Origin: Paenibacillus sp. CAA11
Lineage (GTDB): Bacteria > Bacillota > Bacilli > Paenibacillales > Paenibacillaceae
DNA length: 64,000 nucleotides
NCBI RefSeq assembly: GCF_003060825.1
Contig: NZ_CP028922.1
Span: forward strand, 2,835,001-2,899,000
Direction of reading: 5' to 3'
Shown here: positions 27,039 to 36,314 of the stretch, piece by piece
Numbering within the stretch: position 1 is the first letter of the stretch
How the letters are laid out: each line of letters begins with the position of its first letter
Translations under genes and position numbers: made by a program
The notes under the pieces: generated by a model
Databases searched by the model: none
Told to the model about the DNA's origin: nothing
What the model saw: the letters and a program-made list of their open reading frames with translations, nothing else

Positions 27039-27129
27039 AAATTTATCCAGTTTAATCTCCCCCTACTTGTCCGAATGTTCATTAAATCGTTATGCTATGA
27101 AGTTAGTATTTATCACCGATTTCATGCAC

Positions 27130-27171
27130 AAAAAAAAGGAAGATGCACGGCTAACTGCCATACATCTTCCT
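27130..27171 (-). terminator. lysC intrinsic terminator
   Basis: On the minus strand AGGAAGATG...CATCTTCCT (arms 27163-27171 and 27137-27145) with inner pairing ATGGC/GCCGT, followed by TTTTTTT. It lies 34 nt after the lysC stop codon. Confidence 0.85.
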
Positions 27172-27204
27172 CGTATAAGTATAAAGTAAGCTGGTCTATT
27201 AAAT

Positions 27205-28458
27205 TTACCGGCGTTCTTTTGGACCGCCCACAAACGCCTGCTCCGAAGTATCAAGTCCATATGCTGTATGCAGAGCCTGAACAACCTCTGTCAGCTTTCC
27301 GGCCTCAATCACACAGGATACTTTAATTTCCGAGGTGCTGACCATACTGATGTTAACCCCTTGCTTTGAAATCACATCGAACATTTGAGCCGCCACCCCT
27401 GGGTGACTGACCATGCCTGCACCTACGATGGACACCTTTACTAGATTATCCTCTGTGGTTACCTCTTTGTAAGGCAGCTCTTCACGAATTTCTCTAAGAA
27501 CTTCGAGAGCCTGATCCCGGTCTGTCAGCGCAACGGTAAAGGAGAAATCAGCTTCTCCGTCAGTTACACCACTCTGTACAATAATATCTACATCGATCTT
27601 GGCTGCGGCCAAAGATCCGAATACCTTAGCCAGTACCCCCGGTACATGGGATACGCCGATAATACTGATTCTGGCCACATTTTTGTCATAGGCAATTCCG
27701 CTAACAACAACGCCCTGCTCCATAGTAACTTCCTCCTTCACAACCGTGCCTTCATTATGATTAAAGCTGGAACGTACAACCAGCTTCACTTGATGGTGCT
27801 TAGCATACTCCACCGCTCTTGGATGAAGCACTGCCGCCCCAAGATTGGCGAGCTCCAGCATTTCATCATATGAAATTTCATTCAGCTTCCGGGCGCACTT
27901 GACAATTCTTGGATCCGTTGAGTATACCCCGTCAACGTCTGTATAGATTTCACATACATCAGCCTTAATTGCCGCTGCCATAGCCACCGCTGTCGTATCC
28001 GAACCGCCGCGTCCAAAAGTCGTAATCTCACCTTCAACCGTCATCCCTTGGAATCCGGCTACAACGACGATCTGCCCATCTTCAAGTGCCTGCTGCACGC
28101 GAACTGGGTCAATGTCGGTGATTCGAGCGCGGCCGAACTCCGCCTCTGTGCGGAAGCCGGCCTGCCATCCTGTAAAGGACACAGCCTTGCTTCCAAGTTC
28201 ATGCAGCGCAATAGACAGTAAAGCGATCGATATTTGCTCACCCGTGGTCATGAGCATATCCATTTCTCTGGCGGGAGGCGCCTCACTCAGCAGCTTGGCT
28301 TGATCAATCAAGTCATCCGTCGTATCGCCCATCGCAGAAACCACCACAACGCACTGATGCCCTTCCTTCTGCTTATCCACTACACGCTGTGCTACCCGCT
28401 TCATCCGCTCTGTATCTCCTACAGAGCTTCCTCCAAATTTCATGACGTATAAAGCCAA
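27205..28458 (-). CDS. lysC: Aspartate kinase with C-terminal ACT domains
   Basis: First step of the aspartate pathway to lysine, threonine, methionine and diaminopimelate. 417 residues: kinase domain with KFGGSSVGDTERM, TTGEQISIALLSIALHELG, TTFGRGGSDTTAVAMAAAI and EIYTDVDGVYSTDPRIV, then two ACT domains from about 260 (RISIIGVSHVPGVLAKVFGS and KVSIVGAGMVSHPGVAAQMF). A TTG at 28458 was taken as start, 8 nt after GGGAG, giving MALYVMKFGG as in homologues. The leader is too short for an L-box riboswitch. Confidence 0.95.
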   Translation of the reverse strand: MALYVMKFGGSSVGDTERMKRVAQRVVDKQKEGHQCVVVVSAMGDTTDDLIDQAKLLSEAPPAREMDMLMTTGEQISIALLSIALHELGSKAVSFTGWQAGFRTEAEFGRARITDIDPVRVQQALEDGQIVVVAGFQGMTVEGEITTFGRGGSDTTAVAMAAAIKADVCEIYTDVDGVYSTDPRIVKCARKLNEISYDEMLELANLGAAVLHPRAVEYAKHHQVKLVVRSSFNHNEGTVVKEEVTMEQGVVVSGIAYDKNVARISIIGVSHVPGVLAKVFGSLAAAKIDVDIIVQSGVTDGEADFSFTVALTDRDQALEVLREIREELPYKEVTTEDNLVKVSIVGAGMVSHPGVAAQMFDVISKQGVNISMVSTSEIKVSCVIEAGKLTEVVQALHTAYGLDTSEQAFVGGPKERR

Positions 28459-28578
28459 ATAACCCACTCCCATTTCCATCATAACCTGTAATAAGCATGT
28501 TATGTTTATCGGTAACGCTTTACCTCAGTATAATACGAAAGTTAGGAAAGACGCTATTCTTTTCCGGTGATTTATTCA

Positions 28579-28618
28579 TTAAAAAAAGTTCCTTTACCCT
28601 CAATGGGTAAAGGAACTT
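28579..28618 (-). terminator. efp intrinsic terminator
   Basis: A 14-bp perfect stem on the minus strand (28605-28618 with 28586-28599), 5-nt loop and a following T7 run. It lies 43 nt after the efp stop codon. Confidence 0.9.
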
Positions 28619-28660
28619 CCCTCTGGACCTCTAGTAAGATAAGTCCTATTGCTGGAAGAA

Positions 28661-29218
28661 CTATGCTCTGGATACGTATTTTCCTTCACGAGTATCAATC
28701 AGCAGAACATCATCTTCGTTAATGAAGAGAGGTACCTGTACGTTCAGACCCGTTTCGAGCTTCGCGTTCTTCGTAGCACCTGTTGCTGTATTCCCTTTAA
28801 TTCCTGGCTCTGTCTCAACAACCTTCAGCTCGACGCTGGTTGGCAGGTTGATCCCAAGAATTTCGCCTTGGAAGCTAACGATCTTCACGTTCATATTCTC
28901 TTTAAGGAAATTCAATTCCCACTCCAACTGCTCAGATGTCAGACTGAACTGATCATAGGTTTGATTATCCATGAATACATGTTCTTGTCCGCTGGCATAC
29001 AAATACTGTACATCGCGGTTCTCAATTTGAGCACGGCCGATGTTCTCGCCTGCACGGAAAGTACGTTCTACCGTATTGCCGTTGCGAAGGTTCTTCAGCT
29101 TGGTGCGAACGAATGCAGCACCCTTACCTGGCTTTACGTGTTGGAAGTCAATAACTGTAAAGATATCTCCCTCCACTTCCACGGTAAGTCCTGTCTTCAA
29201 ATCATTTACTGAAATCAC
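28661..29218 (-). CDS. efp: Translation elongation factor P
   Basis: Rescues ribosomes stalled on polyproline. 185 residues, three beta-barrel domains. The tip of domain I has [10 protein letters not shown] with K32, the residue modified in B. subtilis EF-P; the C-terminal signature [19 protein letters not shown] is intact. The start is GTG at 29218 with GAGGAGG 7-8 nt upstream. It lies downstream of pepP as in other Bacillales. Confidence 0.98.
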   Translation of the reverse strand: MISVNDLKTGLTVEVEGDIFTVIDFQHVKPGKGAAFVRTKLKNLRNGNTVERTFRAGENIGRAQIENRDVQYLYASGQEHVFMDNQTYDQFSLTSEQLEWELNFLKENMNVKIVSFQGEILGINLPTSVELKVVETEPGIKGNTATGATKNAKLETGLNVQVPLFINEDDVLLIDTREGKYVSRA

Positions 29219-29301
29219 AAAAAAACCTCCTCAAAATAAACAGCCTAATATATAAAGTACACTAAAACCTGAAGTAAAGTCTATCTCCAAATGGACAACA
29301 A

Positions 29302-30375
29302 TTAACCAAGAGAAATCAGTTCCTTGGTTGACTCCGTAAGGCGCCGCATTCCGGTCTCCGTCATAACAATATCGTCCTCGATCCGGACTCCGCCGAAGCC
29401 TGGGATATAGATTCCCGGCTCTACCGTAACGACCATTCCCGGCTTCAGAATATCGTCGCTAAGCTTGGAGAGTCTTGGCGCCTCATGCACTTCCATGCCG
29501 AGACCATGTCCGGTGCTGTGTCCAAATTGCTCCCCGTATCCATATCGGGTAATAATGTCCCTTGCCAGTGCATCTGCTTCGCGTCCTGTCATGCCAGGCC
29601 GAATATTCTCCAGTGTATAAAGCTGAGCTTCCAGCACAATATCGTAAATTTCCCGGTGCTTCGCAGAAGGATTGCCGATGGCAACAGTGCGCGTAATATC
29701 AGAGCAGTATCCCTCGAACAAAGCTCCAAAGTCCATCGTCACAAATTCATCTGCCTGAATAATCCGCTTGCTTGCCACACCGTGCGGAAGAGCCGAACGC
29801 TCGCCGGATGCAATAATCGTGTCAAAGGATGGACCAGTTGCTCCGTTCTTACGCATAAAGAATTCCAGCTCTGCAGCGGCTTCGAGCTCACTCACACCTG
29901 GCTTAAGTACATCTAGCATGTGCATAAAGGTGCGGTCCGCAAGCTCGGCGGCCTCTTTCATCACGGCCAGCTCTTCCTCATCTTTGATGATCCGAAGATC
30001 CTCTACTAAGCCGGATACCGAGACCAACTCGGCCTTTTGTAAGGCTTGCTGATATTTAGCATGAACTGAATAGGATAAGTCGTCCCCTTCAAATGCTAGA
30101 CGCTTGACACCTTCAGTCTCAAAAAGCTCCTTGACTGTATCAAGAACATCCGGGCCATGCTGTATGATATCAAATCCGACAGCTTGTTCCGCCGCTTGTG
30201 TTGTGTAACGAAAATCGGTTAAAAAATAGGATTTATCCGCTGTAATAAACACATAGCCGGATGAACCGGTAAACCCGGTCAAATATCTGCGGTTGATCGG
30301 ATTCGTGATAAACACAGCATCCAAATTCCGCTCCTGCAGCGCTGTTTGCAGTTTGCTTACTCTTTGATTAGCCAT
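29302..30375 (-). CDS. pepP: Xaa-Pro aminopeptidase family protein (YqhT-like)
   Basis: M24 metallopeptidase removing residues before proline. 357 residues: an N-terminal creatinase-like domain (1-130) and a pita-bread catalytic domain with FVTMDFGALFEGYCSDITRT (two Asp ligands), FGHSTGHGLGMEVHEAPRL (His ligand) and VVTVEPGIYIPGFGGVRIED (two Glu ligands). The ATG at 30375 follows AAGGAGACCTTAAT. It is adjacent to efp and aroQ, as yqhT is in B. subtilis. Confidence 0.94.
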   Translation of the reverse strand: MANQRVSKLQTALQERNLDAVFITNPINRRYLTGFTGSSGYVFITADKSYFLTDFRYTTQAAEQAVGFDIIQHGPDVLDTVKELFETEGVKRLAFEGDDLSYSVHAKYQQALQKAELVSVSGLVEDLRIIKDEEELAVMKEAAELADRTFMHMLDVLKPGVSELEAAAELEFFMRKNGATGPSFDTIIASGERSALPHGVASKRIIQADEFVTMDFGALFEGYCSDITRTVAIGNPSAKHREIYDIVLEAQLYTLENIRPGMTGREADALARDIITRYGYGEQFGHSTGHGLGMEVHEAPRLSKLSDDILKPGMVVTVEPGIYIPGFGGVRIEDDIVMTETGMRRLTESTKELISLG

Positions 30376-30387
30376 ATTAAGGTCTCC

Positions 30388-30831
30388 TTATCTCCTGTTC
30401 TCCAAATGCTTGTGAAGAGCAATTAGGCCCAGTTCATAGCTGTCCGCTCCAAAGCCGGCAATTTGTCCAACGGCCACGGGCGCGATAACTGAGGTGTGTC
30501 GGAATTCCTCGCGTGCATGGATGTTGGACATATGTACCTCAACGACTGGAATACTCACGGTCTGCAGAGCATCCCGTAGGGCATAGCTATAATGGGTCAA
30601 TGCACCTGGATTTAACAGGATCCCGTCAGTTTCCCCATAGGCCGCATGGATGCGGTCAATCAGGGCTCCTTCATGATTGGATTGGAAACACGAGAGCTCG
30701 ATGCCCAAGTCGGCAGCTTTTCGCTTAAGCCGATCCTCAATAGCAGCAAGGCTCAATTCCCCGTATATACCTGGTTCACGTATACCTAGCATATTCAGGT
30801 TAGGACCGTTCATCAGTAAAATTCGGCTCAC
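30388..30831 (-). CDS. aroQ: Type II 3-dehydroquinate dehydratase
   Basis: Third step of the shikimate pathway. 147 residues, the family length. Motifs: [20 protein letters not shown] (active-site Tyr), [32 protein letters not shown] and [18 protein letters not shown]. The start is GTG at 30831 with GGAGTGG a few nt upstream; the longer frame adds a non-family extension. Followed by pepP after 12 nt. Confidence 0.97.
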   Translation of the reverse strand: MSRILLMNGPNLNMLGIREPGIYGELSLAAIEDRLKRKAADLGIELSCFQSNHEGALIDRIHAAYGETDGILLNPGALTHYSYALRDALQTVSIPVVEVHMSNIHAREEFRHTSVIAPVAVGQIAGFGADSYELGLIALHKHLENRR

Positions 30832-30908
30832 CGGTAACCACTCCAGTCTACATAAAATAACCAAAAGTTATTTTAACATAGGAAGAACAGGATTGAGAAG
30901 CTTTTTCC

Positions 30909-31412
30909 CTAGGCTAAAGCCTTCTTCGGCTCCCTAAATCGCTCATCGTTATACTCTGTTGCCACGGTATAACCAATAAACAATCCCCAGAGCAGAAACA
31001 AACAGACTTCACTGATCAGACTGTTCCACCCCATCTTAAAAAGTAAAGGAGCCATATGCAGTGCAGGAGACAACAAAGCATATATGAGCACAAACCACAG
31101 CAGACCATAGAACATGCCCATCCATGGGCCCTTTACTTTCCTCAGCACCAGCGTATATAGAAGCGAGGCAACGATGGAGAATAAGATAAATACTAGCCAC
31201 CCTACATAATATCCAGGTCTAGTGACCAGGAAGCTGTGCTTAAAAAAGGGCTCGGCCAAAAAGCCTGGAATCACCACTGTAAAACGCATATAATAGAAAA
31301 AACCGTGAACGGCTCCCCAGATCAACCCGGCAAAGAATCCAAGCCGGATGGCAAAACGAATCGGATTGGTCTTGATTTCTGAATCTGTTGTATGTTCTTC
31401 GGCCACGGTCAT
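30909..31412 (-). CDS. yqhR: Membrane protein YqhR
   Basis: About 167 residues with four transmembrane segments; conserved RFAIRLGFFAGLIWGAVHGF and KGPWMGMFYGLLWFVLIYAL. The position between aroQ and the divergent yqhQ matches yqhR of B. subtilis. The start is uncertain: ATG at 31412 is close to an AAGGGG, while GTG at 31406 has the better 8-nt spacing. Function unknown. Confidence 0.88.
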   Translation of the reverse strand: MTVAEEHTTDSEIKTNPIRFAIRLGFFAGLIWGAVHGFFYYMRFTVVIPGFLAEPFFKHSFLVTRPGYYVGWLVFILFSIVASLLYTLVLRKVKGPWMGMFYGLLWFVLIYALLSPALHMAPLLFKMGWNSLISEVCLFLLWGLFIGYTVATEYNDERFREPKKALA

Positions 31413-31577
31413 TACCCCTTTCCAAACCACTTAAGAAAAGCCCTGCGACCCACGGCTTTAGTATGTGCACTTCAAAATACCTTTAACCAACTAGAATTTG
31501 AAGAAAAAGTCCGTTACAATGGAAACACAGGTTTACCTGTTGTTCATTTCATAACAATTATCAGGGAAGGTGAAGTT

Positions 31578-32573
31578 GTGCCTCAGCAATCAAAACCAGC
31601 CATCTATGGCGGCCAAGCTGTCATTGAGGGAGTTATGTTTGGCGGAAAGCATGTAAACGTTACGGCTGTCCGCCGCAATAATGGAGAAATTACGTATCTG
31701 GAGGTTCCGAAGCAGGATAAGTCGTGGGTAAAGACCCTTCGCAAAATTCCTCTGATCCGAGGAATCGTCAGCATTATTGATTCCAGTGCCAAGGGATCTA
31801 AACACTTGAACTACTCGGCCGAAGCGCTGGCGGATGATCAGACCGATCCCGCGGAGCGAGCCAAAGAGAAAGAGGAAGAGGAATCCTCCTTCTCGCTTAC
31901 CATGATTGTTGGTGTAGCTGTTGCAGGTGTTCTTTCCTTCCTCTTCGGCAAAATCGTTCTGACAGCAGTACCGGCTATCATTGAGCAGTTTCTGTTTCAG
32001 GGACTTTACGATAATCGTTTTGTCCATACCTTGATCGAGGGCGTCATCAAGATCATTCTGCTTCTCGGGTACCTCTGGGCTTTATCCCTGACACCTATGA
32101 TTAAGCGACTGTTCCAATATCACGGTGCCGAGCATAAAGTGATAAGTGCTTATGAAGCGGGAGAAGAGTTAACCGTAGCCAACGTTCAGAAATATACACG
32201 ACTGCATTACCGCTGCGGGAGCAGCTTTATCATCTTCACAGTTATTGTAGGCATCATCGTGTATTCTTTCTTCCATTGGGATAACGTGTGGGAACGGGTA
32301 TACATTCGTCTGCTGCTGCTGCCGCTTGTCATCGGGCTTTCCTTTGAACTGCTGCGCTTAACGAATGCAGTACGGGATATCCCGGTCCTTCGCTTTCTGG
32401 GCTATCCGGGATTATGGCTGCAGCTGCTAACGACCAAAGAGCCGTCTGACGACCAAGTGGAGGTTTCTATCGCTTCCTTCAACCGTATGCTGGAGCTTGA
32501 TGCCCAGCTTGAGAAGGAGTCTCCAATAGAAAGTGTTGCTAGCAGTACAGTATTAGATCCTGCGAAAGGGTGA
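31578..32573 (+). CDS. yqhQ: DUF1385 membrane protein YqhQ
   Basis: 331 residues. The N-terminal soluble part has the family signature YGGQAVIEGVMFGG and AVRRNNGEI. It is followed by about five transmembrane segments and the second signature MIKRLFQYHGAEHKVISAYE, then RCGSSFIIFTVIVGI. The GTG at 31578 was chosen because AAGGTGA lies 6 nt upstream and it gives the family N-terminus; the open frame extends 62 codons further without conservation. Divergent from yqhR. Biochemical function unknown. Confidence 0.92.
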   Translation: MPQQSKPAIYGGQAVIEGVMFGGKHVNVTAVRRNNGEITYLEVPKQDKSWVKTLRKIPLIRGIVSIIDSSAKGSKHLNYSAEALADDQTDPAERAKEKEEEESSFSLTMIVGVAVAGVLSFLFGKIVLTAVPAIIEQFLFQGLYDNRFVHTLIEGVIKIILLLGYLWALSLTPMIKRLFQYHGAEHKVISAYEAGEELTVANVQKYTRLHYRCGSSFIIFTVIVGIIVYSFFHWDNVWERVYIRLLLLPLVIGLSFELLRLTNAVRDIPVLRFLGYPGLWLQLLTTKEPSDDQVEVSIASFNRMLELDAQLEKESPIESVASSTVLDPAKG

Positions 32574-32580
32574 TCACGTC

Positions 32581-32907
32581 ATGAAGAAGCAAGCCGTCTT
32601 TTTTTGGATCATTATCGCACTGGCAATCATCGGGATTCCGGAAGCTTTGTCTTCCACACAAGGCTTGATTTCCATTCTCATCCCGCTGATCCTGTTTGGC
32701 CTAATCTATGTGCTGTATAAATATCCTCCAAAAAAATATCAAAAGACACCAAAGATTAAGCCTTCTGCTCGAACGGCGGCCAAGCTTGCTCAGCAGCGGC
32801 GTACTTCTTCCATGTCGTCCAATACGGGCAAGCGCAAAAGCTATCCTTTCCAGGTCATTGATGGCAATAAGGGAAAGAACGATGAGGATACACCCAAATA
32901 TCATTAA
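32581..32907 (+). CDS. Small membrane protein downstream of yqhQ (YqhP position)
   Basis: 108 residues: two hydrophobic segments (about 5-22 and 27-46) and a basic, serine-rich cytosolic tail (KKYQKTPKIKPSARTAAKL). It starts 7 nt after the yqhQ stop and is presumably cotranscribed. It occupies the yqhP position, but similarity could not be judged by eye. Its end faces the convergent patatin gene, 6 nt away, with no terminator between them. Confidence 0.75.
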   Translation: MKKQAVFFWIIIALAIIGIPEALSSTQGLISILIPLILFGLIYVLYKYPPKKYQKTPKIKPSARTAAKLAQQRRTSSMSSNTGKRKSYPFQVIDGNKGKNDEDTPKYH

Positions 32908-32913
32908 TAAACA

Positions 32914-33879
32914 TCACTTAGCAAGCCTGCTGAACTTTATGAATTGTTCTTCATAGACTTTACTGTTCCAGTCTCTGAAGAAGCTGCTTCCGGCGAGAAG
33001 TCCGGATTCATAAAGCTGCAGGCTTTCTTCTTGATTGATATCAAATTGGGTCGTAGCAATACCCAGAGTAGGAATTTTAATAGTCCGGTAGCGATTCGAT
33101 TGCTCAATGTATCTTTCATCATGGGCAGAGAGCATAGTCTCGACGAGAGCTTGGAGCATGCTGACCGGTCCCGTAATCCGGTGAGGTCTCCCCGAATTCT
33201 TGCCTACCATCATAAAACCCACCGTAGGGATGAGCTCCCCATTAGTTCTTAACCCATTTTGGTCAAACAACCATAAGGGAAGATTGCTCAGCAGACCCCC
33301 GTCGACGATATGGAGAAATTGATCAGCGAACGGCCTGCTCTTAGCGAGTCGAACAGGTAGGCGCAGCAGTACAGGATCAAAGAAGTAAGGGATACTGCAG
33401 CTCATCCTCACCGCATGGGCTACTTCAAAGGAAGCGGATGGAATCCCCAGCTTGTCGAGATCATCCGGCAGCACCAGAATTCGACCATTGGTAATGTCCG
33501 AGGTTACAATGCTCAGCTTCCCCTTCTCCAGATCTCCAAACGTACGGATCCCCTTCTCCTCCAGCACTTTCTTAATCCACCTTTCCAGCGCCTCTCCGGA
33601 ATACAGACCCTTCTTGAGCAGTACACGAAGCGCTGGTCCAACTCCAGCTATGTTGAAAATTGCAGCCCTTCGCAGGAAGCTCTCAAACGAAGTCTGCATA
33701 ATTAAAGTCTTCAGCTCATCTGCCGTATAGCCTGCGGCCAAGAAGGCTGCCACAATGGAGCCTGAGGAGGTCCCTGCCAACCGGTTAAAGCTAAACCCAG
33801 ACTGCTCCGCCGCTTTTACCGCGCCGGCTAAGGAAATGCCTTTGACGCCACCGCCTTGAAATACCGCGTTAATCCGCAT
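32914..33879 (-). CDS. yqhO: Patatin-like phospholipase YqhO
   Basis: Serine acyl hydrolase. 321 residues with the oxyanion motif FQGGGVKGISLAG (about 8-20), nucleophile elbow GTSSG (36-40) and the catalytic Asp in IVDGGLLSNLP, the complete Ser-Asp dyad of the family. The ATG at 33879 has only GAUGGGGG as possible ribosome binding site, and this is buried in a hairpin (33886-33952). Convergent with the yqhQ unit. Confidence 0.93.
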   Translation of the reverse strand: MRINAVFQGGGVKGISLAGAVKAAEQSGFSFNRLAGTSSGSIVAAFLAAGYTADELKTLIMQTSFESFLRRAAIFNIAGVGPALRVLLKKGLYSGEALERWIKKVLEEKGIRTFGDLEKGKLSIVTSDITNGRILVLPDDLDKLGIPSASFEVAHAVRMSCSIPYFFDPVLLRLPVRLAKSRPFADQFLHIVDGGLLSNLPLWLFDQNGLRTNGELIPTVGFMMVGKNSGRPHRITGPVSMLQALVETMLSAHDERYIEQSNRYRTIKIPTLGIATTQFDINQEESLQLYESGLLAGSSFFRDWNSKVYEEQFIKFSRLAK

Positions 33880-33885
33880 AATAAA

Positions 33886-33952
33886 ACAACCCCCATCTCA
33901 TACAAATGAGCAGCCGCCGTGGCTACTGTAGATGTATGAAGATAAGGGTTGT
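33886..33952 (-). promoter_or_regulatory. Long hairpin covering the yqhO ribosome binding site
   Basis: On the minus strand ACAACCC pairs with GGGTTGT (33946-33952 with 33886-33892), then ATC/GAT and CATACA/TGTATG continue the stem with small internal loops, and AGTAGCC/GGCTGCT forms an apical stem. The 3' arm contains the GATGGGGG that would serve as Shine-Dalgarno, 10 nt before the yqhO ATG; TTTTATT follows the stem. It could be a terminator for an upstream transcript or a translational switch. Confidence 0.5.
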
Positions 33953-33983
33953 ATATATGTCTTTGCAGCAATCAAAATTCAGT

Positions 33984-35600
33984 TCATTGCCCGAAATAAG
34001 ATTTTAAGAGAGAAATAAGTCCTAATGGGTTCTTGCGAAGCGAACTTGCACTATAGAAAATGCTGCCTTGGATCTGATCATATTGCTCGTTGTATTTCAA
34101 TTGATTCACAATCTCTGAAGCGGTTTGCCAGCCTACTTCAGGAGTTCCTACCTTATAAGGCGCATGTCCAATATACAGCTTAACGGGAGTCCCCTTCACC
34201 TCGGTAGCCCACCAATCCACCACCTTGTCGTAGGGTGCATTCTTAGTGGAAAAGCTCCAATACACCTGGGGAGCAATATAGTCGATATAGGAGTTGCGAA
34301 TCCATGTGCGAGCATCGGCATACATGCTGTCATAAGCTGAATTTCCCGACGTATTCGATCCAGTCACATCGGTTGCTTTGTTGCGCCAAATGCCAAATGG
34401 GCTGATTCCGAAAGAGACATCTGGTTTGGCTGCATGAATCTTAGCTCCAAGCTGCTGAACAAACTGATTGATGTTGTCCCGCCGCCAATCCCCTTTATTC
34501 TTAATTCCTGTAGAATTGTAGCTTGTGAAGGTTGCATCATCGTTAAACTTATCCTTTGCCGTCTCACCGGACGGGTAGAAGTAATCGTCCAAATGCACCC
34601 CATCTATATCGTAATTGTTAACGACCTCCATAACCGCGCTAATAATGTGAGCTCTCGCGGCAGGAATGCCAGGGTTAATGTATAATTTGCCCCCTTGTTT
34701 AACAATCCACTCCGGATGCTGAATCGCTACATGGTTCTTCGCAAGCTTGCTAGTATCTGTACTTGAGCTTGCACGGAATGGATTGAACCAGGCATGGAAT
34801 TCCATTCCCCGCTTATGGGTCTCCTCAATCATAAAAGCCAGCGGATCGTAACCTGGGTTTTGCCCTTGCTTACCGGTTAGATATTGTGACCACGGCACCA
34901 ATGAAGATGGATAAAGAGCGTCCGCAGACGGCCGGACTTGAACGAATACTGCATTGATTCCTACGTTCTGCAGATCATCCAGCATGCTGATGTATTCCTG
35001 CTTCTGTTTGGCTGCATTTCCGATTGAAGAAGTGCTTGGCCAATCAATGTTGAAGGCGGATGCAATCCAAGCGCCGCGCATCTCTCCTTGAGGAGCAGGA
35101 TTTGTTCCTGACTGTCCTTCCCCTGGCTGAGGCACCGTAATCGGAGGTACCGTCGGTAATGTCCCCCCGCCACTATTTAGGGTAATCTGGTTGGATGCCT
35201 GATTCCAATTGACCGTGAGCCCCAAATGCTCGCCTACAAAACGCAGAGGCGCTAATGTCCGATTCTGCACCGCCTGCATAGGCACATCAAGCAGGACTGC
35301 TGTTCCATTAACTTTGGCCGTCTTCGAACCCAATGTTAGGGAGATGCTCTCTCCTTCACGTTCGATGACAACCGTCTGAGTTTGTTTGTTCCAATTAATA
35401 GAGGCCCCAATCCCGGAGGTGATAACCCGGAGCGGCACAAGGGCCGTGTTTGACTTAATGAATGGAGGGACATCGCTTTCTAGTGTCCTTCCATCCATTA
35501 GCATCGTAATTGGAGCAGCTTTGGCACTTGGAGGCAAGCTCCAGCTTGACAGTACCAGCAACATCAACAGCGGCAGAATCACCCATCTGCGGAACTTCAT
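33984..35600 (-). CDS. Secreted family-10-like glycosyl hydrolase with stalk domain
   Basis: 538 residues. Signal peptide (1-28, ending PSAKA). A copper-amine-oxidase N-terminal (stalk) domain covers about 30-140 with two repeats (LVPLRVITSGIGASINWNKQ and LAPLRFVGEHLGLTVNWNQA). After a Pro/Gly linker comes a GHL10 (DUF187) TIM-barrel: MRGAWIASAFNIDWPS, GINAVFVQVRPSADALYPS, FHAWFNPFRAS, YDIDGVHLDDYFYPSG, DVSFGISPFGIW and DYIAPQVYWSF. Related enzymes cut peptidoglycan strands that lack stem peptides. The gene is monocistronic. The substrate is inferred, not shown. Confidence 0.9.
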   Translation of the reverse strand: MKFRRWVILPLLMLLVLSSWSLPPSAKAAPITMLMDGRTLESDVPPFIKSNTALVPLRVITSGIGASINWNKQTQTVVIEREGESISLTLGSKTAKVNGTAVLLDVPMQAVQNRTLAPLRFVGEHLGLTVNWNQASNQITLNSGGGTLPTVPPITVPQPGEGQSGTNPAPQGEMRGAWIASAFNIDWPSTSSIGNAAKQKQEYISMLDDLQNVGINAVFVQVRPSADALYPSSLVPWSQYLTGKQGQNPGYDPLAFMIEETHKRGMEFHAWFNPFRASSSTDTSKLAKNHVAIQHPEWIVKQGGKLYINPGIPAARAHIISAVMEVVNNYDIDGVHLDDYFYPSGETAKDKFNDDATFTSYNSTGIKNKGDWRRDNINQFVQQLGAKIHAAKPDVSFGISPFGIWRNKATDVTGSNTSGNSAYDSMYADARTWIRNSYIDYIAPQVYWSFSTKNAPYDKVVDWWATEVKGTPVKLYIGHAPYKVGTPEVGWQTASEIVNQLKYNEQYDQIQGSIFYSASSLRKNPLGLISLLKSYFGQ

Positions 35601-35627
35601 TTTGGTTATTTCCTCCCCAAATCTTAT

Positions 35628-35662
35628 TTAAAATAAATAAACATCTGCCCGCGGGACAGATG
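35628..35662 (-). terminator. mntR intrinsic terminator
   Basis: On the minus strand CATCTGTCC pairs with GGGCAGATG (35654-35662 with 35642-35650) and is followed by TTTATTTATTTT. It begins 5 nt after the mntR stop. Confidence 0.8.
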
Positions 35663-35667
35663 CCACT

Positions 35668-36093
35668 TTACGAACCGCCTATCAACTCGTTATGAACTTC
35701 GGATAGATCTTGGAGCCTTGTACTATCCCTGCGGAAATATTCAACAAGTGTCTCAATACAGGTAATGGAATCCCAGCTTAAATGGTGTTCAATCCCCTCA
35801 ACATCCTTGTAGATATTCTCCTCCTGCACGCCAATCATGGTCAGAAATTCCTCGAGCAGTGCGTGCCTGTCAACCAGACGCTTGCCCACCTTTTTCCCCT
35901 TATTGGTCAGAACAAGGCCTCGATATTTCTCATAAATCAGGTACTCATCCTTATCCAGCTTCTGAATCATTTTGGTAACTGACGATGGGTGAACCTCCAA
36001 TCCTTCAGCAATATCCGAGACGCGCGCATAGCCCTTCTCATCGATCAGTTTATAGATGCGCTCCAAATAATCCTCCATACTGGGCGTTGGCAT
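35668..36093 (-). CDS. mntR: Manganese transport regulator MntR
   Basis: DtxR-family Mn2+-sensing repressor of manganese uptake. 141 residues. An N-terminal winged helix ([20 protein letters not shown]) and a dimerisation/metal domain. All metal ligands of B. subtilis MntR are in the same positions: D8, E11, H77, E99, E102 and H103, which marks it as manganese-type. Divergent from splB across 221 nt. Confidence 0.97.
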   Translation of the reverse strand: MPTPSMEDYLERIYKLIDEKGYARVSDIAEGLEVHPSSVTKMIQKLDKDEYLIYEKYRGLVLTNKGKKVGKRLVDRHALLEEFLTMIGVQEENIYKDVEGIEHHLSWDSITCIETLVEYFRRDSTRLQDLSEVHNELIGGS

Positions 36094-36314
36094 CTGCTTC
36101 CCTCTTTTCTAAATTTCCATTCGGTACAGTCCTTTGTCCGATGGTTCTCTGCTCTAGTAATGATACATGTTTGAGCAACTTGTTGGCAAGTCCTGGCGCG
36201 AAGAGCTCTTAGACTTTGTGTGAATTTTGGCAGGATTCATAAGCTTCTTGCGGGCACAGACTAAGAGCGCCACCTCCCTCTGCCTGCGGCAAAATCTCTG
36301 GAGAAAAAGGAGCG
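36094..36314. other. Divergent intergenic region mntR/splB
   Basis: 221 nt that must contain both promoters. The splB start has AAGGAG close by. No convincing sigma-G box or MntR operator could be identified by eye. Confidence 0.4.

Noticed and set aside
28459..28578. Lysine (L-box) riboswitch in front of lysC
   Set aside because: Only about 120 nt separate the efp terminator from the lysC start, too short for an L-box plus terminator, and no L-box motifs were seen.
31590..32027. 145-codon minus-strand frame opposite yqhQ
   Set aside because: It is antisense to a clear DUF1385 gene and has no ribosome binding site or family features.
36200..36260. Sigma-G promoter for splB
   Set aside because: A CATAAGC and a GAATT are present, but spacing and sequence do not fit the consensus.
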